This document shows positions 16,459-24,998 of a DNA stretch of 64,000 bases, one piece after another (the first letter of the stretch is position 1; each line of letters begins with the position of its first letter). The DNA comes from Thalassomonas actiniarum (GTDB taxonomy: Bacteria > Pseudomonadota > Gammaproteobacteria > Enterobacterales > Alteromonadaceae), in NCBI RefSeq assembly GCF_000948975.2, contig NZ_CP059735.1, positions 5,950,603 through 6,014,602 of the forward strand. The letters run 5' to 3'. Both the position numbers and the translations under genes were made by a program. Under the pieces are notes generated by a model that was not told the origin of the DNA, searched no databases, and saw nothing but the letters and a program-made list of their open reading frames with translations.

Positions 16459-19400
16459 ATGAAGAATGTTCTATCTATAGGGGAATATAAAGTGAATACA
16501 CTGCTGTATTTACGAAATGTCACTTGGGTATCGCTAAGCTTTATTATTTTAGGGAAACTCGGATGCTTGTTAGCAATCCCTCCCGGGTATGCGACCGCGA
16601 TATTCCCCTCATCCGGCATTGCACTCTATGCTTTGCTCGTTTTCGGCGTTCGTCTGTGGCCCGCAGTTTTCATCGGTTCCTACCTGTTAAGTCTATGGAT
16701 CGGTATGGAGAACGGCGCTGCCGACGCCACGCAGGGAGTCGTGATAAGTGCACTGGCGATAGCATTGGCTTCCACCCTGCAAGCTTTGGCCGCTTATGTT
16801 TTAGTCAAAAAGAAGCTAGGGTTACCACTGACGTTAGTGAAAACCCGCGATATCGTAATGTTTACCGCGGTGCTGGCCCCTGTTAGCAGTTTAATAAGCT
16901 CAAGTCTGGCTATCACCGTTTTAATAATCAGTTCGCAGATCAGCAGCGAACAATGGCTATTTTCCTGGTTTACCTGGTGGGTGGGCAACACCGTGGGCTT
17001 ACTGCTGCTGGTACCCATAGCCTTATCTTGTCACGGGTTTCCACGCTCCATTTGGCACCCCAGACGGGTATTTATTGCCTTGCCGCTGTCACTGCTAACC
17101 ATATTGATTGTCGTAGTATTTTCCTTTATGAGCCGACTTGAGCAAGAAAAAATCAGTACTAATTTTTTAAAAAAATCGGAATTACACCAAAAAGCCCTAA
17201 AGTATTCCCTGGATCAATACCTGGATGCACTTTATGCGCTGCAAAATTATATCTCCGGCGATAGCCAGCTCAGTCACAGCAAGTTTTCTCAATTTGCCAA
17301 CGGATTGCTAAAACGCAACAGCGGTATCCATGCCCTGTCCTGGAATCCCGTGGTGAGTAAGGCACAGCGACAGTTGTTTGAATTGCACGCCGCACATGAA
17401 CTGGGAGACGATTTTAAAATCGTGGAACGAGATCAAAATAACCAGCTGATCACCGCAGCACCACGGCCACGCCATGTAGTGGTGAAATATATTCAGCCGT
17501 TAAGGGGCAATGAGAGCGCCGTTGGCTTTGATGTCAATTCCAACAAAACCAGACAGGCGGCTTTGCATCAAGCCGAAATATTGGCCAAAGCCGTGGGTAC
17601 CGCCCGCATAACCCTGGTACAGGAAACACAAAAGCAATCGGGCTTACTGGTATTTCTACCGGTATTTAACAATACACAAGTCAAATCTTTACGAGGTTAT
17701 GTGGTTGGCGTTTTTCGTATCGGTGCATTACTTAACACCATTTTTGATATGCAAGCCTTTGACAGCCTGTACGCAACCTTGGCCGACAAAACCGACAAGC
17801 ACAGCCCGCCGGTTAACCTGGCAAGTTTTGGCAATGACAACCAACAGTCCCTGAACACTGACTCAGTGACTTTTGCCATTTCCTTTGCCGAACGCGACTG
17901 GCAATTGAATGTCACACCATCGATTCATGCCATCGAACAACAACGCAGCTTAAACTCCTGGTTTATCCTGACCAGCATTTTTGCTATTGCCGCCTTAGGT
18001 TCGGCACTGCTGCTATTTTTGACAGGCAGAACCTTTGAAGTGAGCTCACTGGTGCGCCTTAAAACGGCTGAGTTAAAAGACAGCGAAGCCAAAACCAGGG
18101 CCATTCTGACCACAGCCGTCGACGGTATCATCACCATTGATAGTAAGGGTATTATTGAATCGGCAAATCCCGCAGCCTATAAGCTTTTCGGCTACACTGC
18201 CAACGAACTCCAGGGCAAAAATATCAAGATTTTAATGCCTGAGCATATTCGCGTACACCATGATCAGTTTCTGGAAAAATACTATCAAAGCGGCGAACGA
18301 AACGTTATCGGCAGCACCCGGGAATTGCTTGCCCAGGATAAGCAAGGCACGCCAATCCAAATCTCATTAAGTGTCAGCGAGGTACGTTTGGCAGGAAGAA
18401 CCATTTTTACCGGGGTAGTACATGATCTCAGTGAACAGAAAAAAATACAACTTGCCCTGGAAATCACCCTGGAACAACTACAGGAGTCCCGGGACAATTT
18501 ACTCTTGACCCTGAATCAATTCAGGGTAGCAACACTTATCCTCAACAAACAAGGTGTTATCGAATTTGCCAGCGAATCATGTCACACCTTGCCTGGCTGG
18601 AGAGAAAAATCTCCGATTGGCAAAAGCTGGCTGTCGGTACTGCCCTTCTCGCGGAAAGCCCGGCATCAGCTGGAAAAAGCACTGGCAGGAGATATCAGCG
18701 AACAGCGGATATCGATAAATTGGGCTACGGACCACCAAAATCAATATTGGGTGGATATCGACATTAAAAAAGATCCGAACGATCTTAAGCGGCATATCCT
18801 TTACATGTATGACGTTTCTGAGATCCACGTGTTAAGAGAGCAAATCAATGTCACCCATTATGGTAAAATGCTTGGCCAATCACAGCCGATGCAGCAACTG
18901 TATCAAGAACTTGAACAGCTTGCCGCCGGAGACTGGAATGTCTTGATTGAAGGTGAAACAGGTACAGGTAAGGAGTTAGCCGCCCGGGCTATCCACGCCT
19001 CAAGCCAACGCAAGCAAGGGCCGTTTATTGCTGTCAATACCGCAGGTCTCACAGAAACACTGCTTGCCAGCCAGTTATTTGGCCACAAAAAAGGCTCCTT
19101 CACCGGCGCCATTCAGGATCAAAAAGGACTGTTCGAGTCTGCCGCAAACGGAACCTTGTTTCTCGATGAAATAGGGGATATCTCACCGTCCATCCAGAAA
19201 AGCCTGCTACGCGTACTCCAGGAAAAGGAAATCATGCGCCTGGGGGATAACAAAACTATTGCCGTTAATGCCCGGGTGATTGCAGCAACCAACAAAAACC
19301 TGCAAATCGAAGTCAATGAAAAAAGGTTCCGGGAAGATCTGTTTTATCGCCTGCGGGTTGGCCGGGTTGAGATGCCGCCATTAAGAGTCCGCGACGGTGA

Positions 19401-19776
19401 TATCGCCCTGCTGATCGAATATTTTCTTTCAGAAAGCCGGATTTTGGCAGGAAAACCAGCCATCAAGGTCGATAAACGGGTCATGGATACGCTCCGACAA
19501 TACCCCTGGCCCGGTAATATCCGTGAACTTAAAAACCTTGTGGAGTATGTCGTCATTCATTGCCAGGAAGATTATATCAGGCTGAGCCACCTTCCCCCTG
19601 AATTATTCACCCATAACCAGCAGACTAACAATCATGCACCCGAAGAGGATGAACGTTGCCGTATCATCGATGCGCTCAAAACCACAGGTGGCAAACGTAA
19701 CCGTGCAGCCGAGTTATTAGGGATCAGCCGGGCAACCTTTTACCGAAAAATTAAAGAGTACGATATTCAACTTTGA
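16459..19776 (+). CDS. Membrane-bound sigma-54 activator: MASE1-CHASE-PAS-PAS-AAA+-Fis
   Basis: Protein of 1105 aa. Residues 10-225 form a MASE1-type multi-TM sensor (PPGYATAIFPSSGIALYALL near the start). About 265-430 is a periplasmic CHASE domain (GIHALSWNPVV, RPRHVVVKYIQPL, GLLVFLPVFN) ending in another TM near 490. Two PAS domains lie at about 545-660 (FixL-like, DGIITIDSKGIIESANPAAY) and 675-785. The AAA+ domain has Walker A GETGTGKE (832-839), loop 1 GSFTGA (879-884) and Walker B LFLDEIGD (900-907). The Fis-type helix-turn-helix is at 1070-1105 (RNRAAELLGISRATFYRKI). It should activate RpoN-dependent promoters while anchored in the membrane. The loop reads GSFTGA instead of the usual GAFTGA. 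A GTG at 16492 with GGGGA upstream is a plausible alternative start. MASE1-CHASE sensors normally end in GGDEF or kinase modules, so the output is unusual. Confidence 0.88.
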   Translation: MKNVLSIGEYKVNTLLYLRNVTWVSLSFIILGKLGCLLAIPPGYATAIFPSSGIALYALLVFGVRLWPAVFIGSYLLSLWIGMENGAADATQGVVISALAIALASTLQALAAYVLVKKKLGLPLTLVKTRDIVMFTAVLAPVSSLISSSLAITVLIISSQISSEQWLFSWFTWWVGNTVGLLLLVPIALSCHGFPRSIWHPRRVFIALPLSLLTILIVVVFSFMSRLEQEKISTNFLKKSELHQKALKYSLDQYLDALYALQNYISGDSQLSHSKFSQFANGLLKRNSGIHALSWNPVVSKAQRQLFELHAAHELGDDFKIVERDQNNQLITAAPRPRHVVVKYIQPLRGNESAVGFDVNSNKTRQAALHQAEILAKAVGTARITLVQETQKQSGLLVFLPVFNNTQVKSLRGYVVGVFRIGALLNTIFDMQAFDSLYATLADKTDKHSPPVNLASFGNDNQQSLNTDSVTFAISFAERDWQLNVTPSIHAIEQQRSLNSWFILTSIFAIAALGSALLLFLTGRTFEVSSLVRLKTAELKDSEAKTRAILTTAVDGIITIDSKGIIESANPAAYKLFGYTANELQGKNIKILMPEHIRVHHDQFLEKYYQSGERNVIGSTRELLAQDKQGTPIQISLSVSEVRLAGRTIFTGVVHDLSEQKKIQLALEITLEQLQESRDNLLLTLNQFRVATLILNKQGVIEFASESCHTLPGWREKSPIGKSWLSVLPFSRKARHQLEKALAGDISEQRISINWATDHQNQYWVDIDIKKDPNDLKRHILYMYDVSEIHVLREQINVTHYGKMLGQSQPMQQLYQELEQLAAGDWNVLIEGETGTGKELAARAIHASSQRKQGPFIAVNTAGLTETLLASQLFGHKKGSFTGAIQDQKGLFESAANGTLFLDEIGDISPSIQKSLLRVLQEKEIMRLGDNKTIAVNARVIAATNKNLQIEVNEKRFREDLFYRLRVGRVEMPPLRVRDGDIALLIEYFLSESRILAGKPAIKVDKRVMDTLRQYPWPGNIRELKNLVEYVVIHCQEDYIRLSHLPPELFTHNQQTNNHAPEEDERCRIIDALKTTGGKRNRAAELLGISRATFYRKIKEYDIQL

Positions 19777-20011
19777 TACCTCACCTTTATGGCGAATCTT
19801 TGCCAAAAAGCATCAAAAGAGTGTCTCAAAAGTGTCTCATGATACAAATTTTCTCACAAAAAAATGTCTCCCGTAAAGTGTATCACCTTCAGAAAAAAAC
19901 CTATCCACATGATTTATAACAATTAAAACAATTGGCATGATTATGGCTGTTTCGACTACGGCGATTAACGTTATCCATTTAACGCTCCAACAGACGAGGC
20001 AGGTACCATTG

Positions 20012-23000
20012 ATGAAAAATAGCTTACGTAACAAATTAGCCATTACCGGTATTGTTTTTCTTACCTTCAACCTGATCATATGCGGCTTACTAATCGGGCG
20101 TTACTACCAGGACCTTCAACAGGCAAATAACTGGCAACTGATTACCAAAACCGCCAATGCCCTGTTAATGGTGATCCATAAGCAAGCGGAAGAGCGTGGT
20201 ATCGGAGTGACTATTTTAGGCGCCCCCGAAGCGGCATACGAGTGGATGGACGACTTTAACAGCAAAACCACCGAACTACTGACAAGTCAAAACAACACTC
20301 AGAAACTGCTGTCACAGCTCAACCAGGCCAATGCTGTTTCTTCGGTGGTGGACAGCCACTACAAAGAATGGCAGCAAGCTGTTGAAATACTGAAATTAAA
20401 GCGTATCGAACTATTGCGCGGCACCTTAGACGTCCGTACCTGGCTAAAAAGCGCTAACCGGCTTATCAACGCCACCATCAAACTGTCACAGCAATTGATG
20501 ATTAATGCGCAAATGGATAACGATATCTATGTATTAAACAACACGCAGATCACCATCAACCACCTGCTCCATGACGGCGGACTGGAGCGGGCCTTAATAT
20601 CATCATTGCTGGCAGCCAAGGCAGGCAACAAAGTTTTCGACCTCGATGAACTAAATAAGATCCAAAGCCGGTTAGACAGCGCCATAAAACAACTGCAACA
20701 GCTTAGCAGCAGCACTGAACTGCCTGAAGAAATTAAAGGTAAGGTGGAAGAGTTTCTTAACAACTATTTCCTTTCCTTTTCACCGCTCAAGAAAAACATA
20801 CTGGCCGACATTAATAACATCCCCCCGGAATATACTGCCAAAGCATGGTTTGCCAAGGCTTCGACCATGCTTGATTATGCTACCGAGATCAGTATTGCCA
20901 GCGCCAACTATATGAGCGAGCGCGCCAAACTCAACAGCCATACCAGCATCATTGAAATCAGCATCATAGTGCTCGCCGTACTCGCTCTCTGTGGTTTACT
21001 GGTGGCGATATTGCTATGGCTGAATAACTACCTTATCGCCAATATCCGGCATGCGGCCACGCAGGCCAAACTAATTTCCCACGGTGAACTTGATATTACC
21101 CTGCCGGTCACCAAAGAAGATGAACTCGGTCTGCTGTTACGTTCAATTAAACAAATCAGTGAACGTTTTAAAGTGGTCATACACCAGGCACATGCGGTGT
21201 CTGCCGGTAATTATGACGCCAATATCGATGTCATCTCTGAACAGGATGAGCTGGGCATTTCACTCAATAGCATGGCCGAAGAAATCAAGCGTTATGCCAG
21301 CTTGTCTGAACAAGAAGCCTGGCTAAAGGCCGGCTTTAAACAATTCAGCGATCAATCGCATCAATGCAGCCAATTAAACGAGTATAGCGAACTGGTTTGC
21401 AAGTTTATCAGCGATTATCTCGATTTCCCCATCGTTGTGCTGAGCCGGATGGAGCATCATCAGCTACAACCCGTTGCCGGTTTGGGTTTTAACAAAGACA
21501 TCTACTACCAGCAACACTCGCCGTTGAGCGGCGTCCATCTGCAGGCATGTGAAAGTAAGTCGATGCAAAAACTCAGAGTCGGCAATATTAATTCAATGCG
21601 CATCAATACCAGCACCCACAGCTATCAACCGTTTGAACACCTCTGCCTGCCGCTGATCGCCCAAAACGAAGCGATTGCACTGCTGGAAGTGGCCTCGTTA
21701 GAAGCCATCAGCGAATTAAAAGAGAAATTCTTACATTCTATCGCCGATGTCCTGACCAAAAATATCATGCATTACCTGCATATGGAGAAAACACAGGCAC
21801 TGTTGATAAAAACCACCACCTTATCAAATGAGTTACGTGAAAAAAATGGCGAGTTGAGGCTGACGGATAAGCGCAAAGGAGAGTTTCTCTCCAATATGTC
21901 CCATGAACTTCGCTCTCCGCTGAACAGTATCATTTTACTGTCGAAAAAGTTATCCGTGAATGAGGAAAAAACCCTCAGCGACAAACAAGTTAAATTCGCA
22001 CAAACCATAGAAAAATCAGGCAACAACCTGCTGACGATCATTAATGACATACTCGATATATCCAAGGTAGAAGCCGGCAAGATGGACATTAATCTGTCTC
22101 CGTGCCTGCTGGCAGAGACACTGGATGATATTTACCAGCAATACGCCCCTTTTGCGGAAGAAAAAGCGCTGGATTTCAACCTGGATATCGATGACAGCTT
22201 AGCCAGCTATAAGGTTGTGACCGATAAACTCCGCCTACAGCAAATCCTCAATAACTTTCTCTCCAATGCCTTTAAGTTTACCGACTCCGGCAGCATTGAG
22301 CTTTCCACCGTGATTCGGGACTATCAAAACGCCAGCGCTCAAAATAAATGGGCAACAGCAAGCATAGTGTTTATGGTGAAAGACTCGGGGTGCGGTATTG
22401 CCTCGGATAAACTTGATACGATTTTTGAAGATTTTATTCAAGCCAATACCAAGAAACAACACAGCGAATCCGGCACCGGGCTTGGTCTAAGCATATGCAA
22501 ACATATGGCCAGCCTGCTGAATGCCGAAATAGCGGTAGAAAGCACTCCCGATATAGGAAGTTGCTTCACGCTTTCCTTAAAGGAATGTCCGCTAGAGGCG
22601 CTGCAGTCACAAAACCAAGCCAAGCAGGATACACCAACAGCTCCGCGGGTACAGGCGCCAGCGCCGCAATCCAGCTCCACGCCAGTAACAGGCGAAGAGG
22701 CTGCCGATGCCCCGGAGCCTGAAGAACTGCATGAGATTAACCTGCTCAGTCAACATCAGCTGGACAGCGTTAATATTCTCATTGTCGATGACGACGTACG
22801 CAGCAGTTTTGCTCTGGGCTCTTTGCTTGAGTGTTACGGTACCGAGGTCAGTATTGTCCGCGATGCCCAGCAGGCACTGGAGCAGTTACAACGCGGCAAT
22901 ATCATAGATATCGTCCTGATGGATATCATGATGCCTGTTACCGACGGCTATGAAGCCATCAAGCAAATCAGAGCACAGGCACAGTTTTCACAACTGCCTG

Positions 23001-23164
23001 TACTGGCCATTTCAGCAAAAAACCAACAAGGAGAAAACGAGCGCTGCCTTGCTGCCGGCGCCAACGGTTATCTCGCCAAACCGATCAATGAAGAGCAACT
23101 GATTGCAACCATCATCCGTCTATTGGACCCTTCGGGCGGTGACAACCAGCAAATCAGAGCCTGA
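20012..23164 (+). CDS. Hybrid histidine kinase with NIT-like sensor, HAMP, GAF and receiver
   Basis: Protein of 1050 aa from the ATG at 20012, which has GAGGCAGG upstream; an earlier in-frame ATG at 19937 would add 25 non-hydrophobic residues. TM1 is at about 10-30. The periplasmic part at 40-310 has QAEERGIGVTIL and a later GLERALISSLLA, the pattern of NIT nitrate/nitrite-sensing helical domains. TM2 is near 320-345, then HAMP and a GAF domain at about 430-575. The dimerisation domain has H631 in MSHELRSPLN, followed by an ATPase domain and a C-terminal receiver with D971 in VLMDIMMPV. It is the first gene of a three-gene signalling set; the next begins 16 nt later. The nitrate link is inferred from the ERG motif only. 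Confidence 0.87.
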   Translation: MKNSLRNKLAITGIVFLTFNLIICGLLIGRYYQDLQQANNWQLITKTANALLMVIHKQAEERGIGVTILGAPEAAYEWMDDFNSKTTELLTSQNNTQKLLSQLNQANAVSSVVDSHYKEWQQAVEILKLKRIELLRGTLDVRTWLKSANRLINATIKLSQQLMINAQMDNDIYVLNNTQITINHLLHDGGLERALISSLLAAKAGNKVFDLDELNKIQSRLDSAIKQLQQLSSSTELPEEIKGKVEEFLNNYFLSFSPLKKNILADINNIPPEYTAKAWFAKASTMLDYATEISIASANYMSERAKLNSHTSIIEISIIVLAVLALCGLLVAILLWLNNYLIANIRHAATQAKLISHGELDITLPVTKEDELGLLLRSIKQISERFKVVIHQAHAVSAGNYDANIDVISEQDELGISLNSMAEEIKRYASLSEQEAWLKAGFKQFSDQSHQCSQLNEYSELVCKFISDYLDFPIVVLSRMEHHQLQPVAGLGFNKDIYYQQHSPLSGVHLQACESKSMQKLRVGNINSMRINTSTHSYQPFEHLCLPLIAQNEAIALLEVASLEAISELKEKFLHSIADVLTKNIMHYLHMEKTQALLIKTTTLSNELREKNGELRLTDKRKGEFLSNMSHELRSPLNSIILLSKKLSVNEEKTLSDKQVKFAQTIEKSGNNLLTIINDILDISKVEAGKMDINLSPCLLAETLDDIYQQYAPFAEEKALDFNLDIDDSLASYKVVTDKLRLQQILNNFLSNAFKFTDSGSIELSTVIRDYQNASAQNKWATASIVFMVKDSGCGIASDKLDTIFEDFIQANTKKQHSESGTGLGLSICKHMASLLNAEIAVESTPDIGSCFTLSLKECPLEALQSQNQAKQDTPTAPRVQAPAPQSSSTPVTGEEAADAPEPEELHEINLLSQHQLDSVNILIVDDDVRSSFALGSLLECYGTEVSIVRDAQQALEQLQRGNIIDIVLMDIMMPVTDGYEAIKQIRAQAQFSQLPVLAISAKNQQGENERCLAAGANGYLAKPINEEQLIATIIRLLDPSGGDNQQIRA

Positions 23165-23180
23165 GACAAGGAGAGCAACC

Positions 23181-24998
23181 ATGAATCTTTTCTGGCGATT
23201 ATTGTTACCGATACTGTTATTTGGCTTATTAGTCAGTGTTATGGCCAACCGACTGATCATCTCGGTAGCAACCGAACAGGTGCAAAATACCAGCATTGAC
23301 AATGCCAAAATAGTGAGCAATCTACTCACTCAATTGCGTGCCTACTATACCGCCAACGTCATTAAGGATGTGCAAAGCCAGGGACTGGAAATAAGCCACG
23401 ATCACCGTGCAGACAAGCATGTCGTGCCTTTACCGGCTACCATGGTGCACGATATCAGCCATTCATTGAATATCGAACATGTCAACATACGTCTATATTC
23501 CGCGTACCCTTTTCCCTGGCGCAGGCAATTAAGCGGTATTCACTCGGAAACAGAGCTGCAAACCTGGCAACAGCTTGAAGCCTCCCCCGATAAAGCCCGC
23601 ATCCAATTCACCCGGCAAAACGGCCAGCGCATGCTTCAATACAGTGTTGCCGACCTGATGCGCAGTGAAACTTGTGTTAATTGCCACAACAACCACCCGG
23701 ACTCAACAAAAATCGATTGGCAGCTGGGCGATCTCAGGGGTGTGCTGGAAATCAGCATCCCGATTGAAAAGGCTTTGCAATCGGCCTACCGGGAGGCGAA
23801 CCGGGCCAGCGCCATCATTGCTGCCGCCTTGCTTTTACTGGTATTTTTACTCCACAGAATAATATACCGCAAGCTGCTCAATCCCCTGCGTGAACTGCAA
23901 CAAGCAAGCAGCCAGTTAAAAAATGGCGATTTGGCTGCGACGGTTAATTATCAGGGAAATGATGAAATAGGCAGGCTGGCACAAGATTACCAGGCGCTGG
24001 GCGTCTATTTAACCACCATACGCGACGGCGTCACCGCACTGGGCCGGGGACAGCTAAATGCAGATCTCGCCTCACCTGCCGAGCAAGATGAAATTATTAA
24101 AAATATCAACCAGGCGCGTCGGGAGTTAGCGCTAAAAGACACGAAAATAAAGCAACGCACCAGTCAATTGCATCAATTGAACGCCTACAAGCGCGACTTT
24201 ACCGCCAATATCTCGCATGAATTTCGTTCACCGTTAAACAGCATCACCTTGCTAACGAAAAAACTTGCCTGCGACCCCCGCATCACAGAGACCCCGAAAT
24301 TACTGACCTACTGCCAAACAATTACATCCGCGGCCGACCGCCTGCTCGCCATAGTCAACAACATCCTGGATATCGCGAAGATCGATGCCGGCGACATGGA
24401 AGTAAAATGTAGCGAATTCTATATTGAAGAGCTGATCAGCAATGTTATCGTCCCTTGTGAACAGGCGCTGCTGGCCAAAAAGCTGGATATCAATATTGAT
24501 ATCTCGGCAAAACTGCTGAGCGAACCCGTGCACAGCGATCCATTTAAACTGTTCCAGATAGTCAACAATCTGCTCACCAACGCCATAAACTTTACCGATG
24601 CCGGCAAAATCACTGTCAAGGTCACTCAGGAGTGCCGACCCGATGATAGCCAGGCCGATGCCAAGTCTTTTATTCACTTGTCGGTGCAGGATACCGGCAT
24701 TGGTATGGCGGTTGAGGACGTCAACCAGATCTTCCAGGATTTCACCCAACTCGACGCTTCGGTAAACAGAAAAGTCGAAGGTGTCGGACTTGGTCTCGCG
24801 GTATGTAACCGTATGGCAACCCTGCTCGAAGGTTATATCACGGTCGCCAGCGAGCCAGGCAAAGGCAGTTGTTTTACCTTAATTATTCCACAAAAGCTCA
24901 GCATTTTTACACCACCGGCAGAGAATAATTTAGTCTCGTTTGATACCAAGGGCGGGCCTGTCTCTGTCAGAAAAGCTAACTCGGGAGGCAGTAAATGA
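23181..24998 (+). CDS. Histidine kinase with Tll0287-like heme-c sensor domain
   Basis: Protein of 605 aa from the ATG at 23181, preceded by AAGGAGAG. TM1 is at 4-24. The periplasmic domain (25-200) is of the DUF3365/Tll0287 type and contains one c-type heme motif, C165-V-N-C168-H169, within RSETCVNCHNNHPDST. TM2 is at about 208-226, then HAMP. The kinase core has H346 in NISHEFRSPLNS, N-box IVNNLLTNAINFTD and G-box EGVGLGLAVCNRM. There is no receiver of its own. The heme suggests sensing of redox state, O2 or NO in the periplasm. The stop overlaps the start of the next gene (ATGA), so kinase and the receiver-EAL protein are translationally coupled and are probably partners. Confidence 0.88.
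   Translation: MNLFWRLLLPILLFGLLVSVMANRLIISVATEQVQNTSIDNAKIVSNLLTQLRAYYTANVIKDVQSQGLEISHDHRADKHVVPLPATMVHDISHSLNIEHVNIRLYSAYPFPWRRQLSGIHSETELQTWQQLEASPDKARIQFTRQNGQRMLQYSVADLMRSETCVNCHNNHPDSTKIDWQLGDLRGVLEISIPIEKALQSAYREANRASAIIAAALLLLVFLLHRIIYRKLLNPLRELQQASSQLKNGDLAATVNYQGNDEIGRLAQDYQALGVYLTTIRDGVTALGRGQLNADLASPAEQDEIIKNINQARRELALKDTKIKQRTSQLHQLNAYKRDFTANISHEFRSPLNSITLLTKKLACDPRITETPKLLTYCQTITSAADRLLAIVNNILDIAKIDAGDMEVKCSEFYIEELISNVIVPCEQALLAKKLDINIDISAKLLSEPVHSDPFKLFQIVNNLLTNAINFTDAGKITVKVTQECRPDDSQADAKSFIHLSVQDTGIGMAVEDVNQIFQDFTQLDASVNRKVEGVGLGLAVCNRMATLLEGYITVASEPGKGSCFTLIIPQKLSIFTPPAENNLVSFDTKGGPVSVRKANSGGSK

Noticed and set aside
19093-19110. Loss of sigma-54 contact in the activator because the loop is GSFTGA
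   Set aside because: The remaining Phe and Thr of the motif are intact and Ser for Ala is a mild change, so I do not call the protein inactive.
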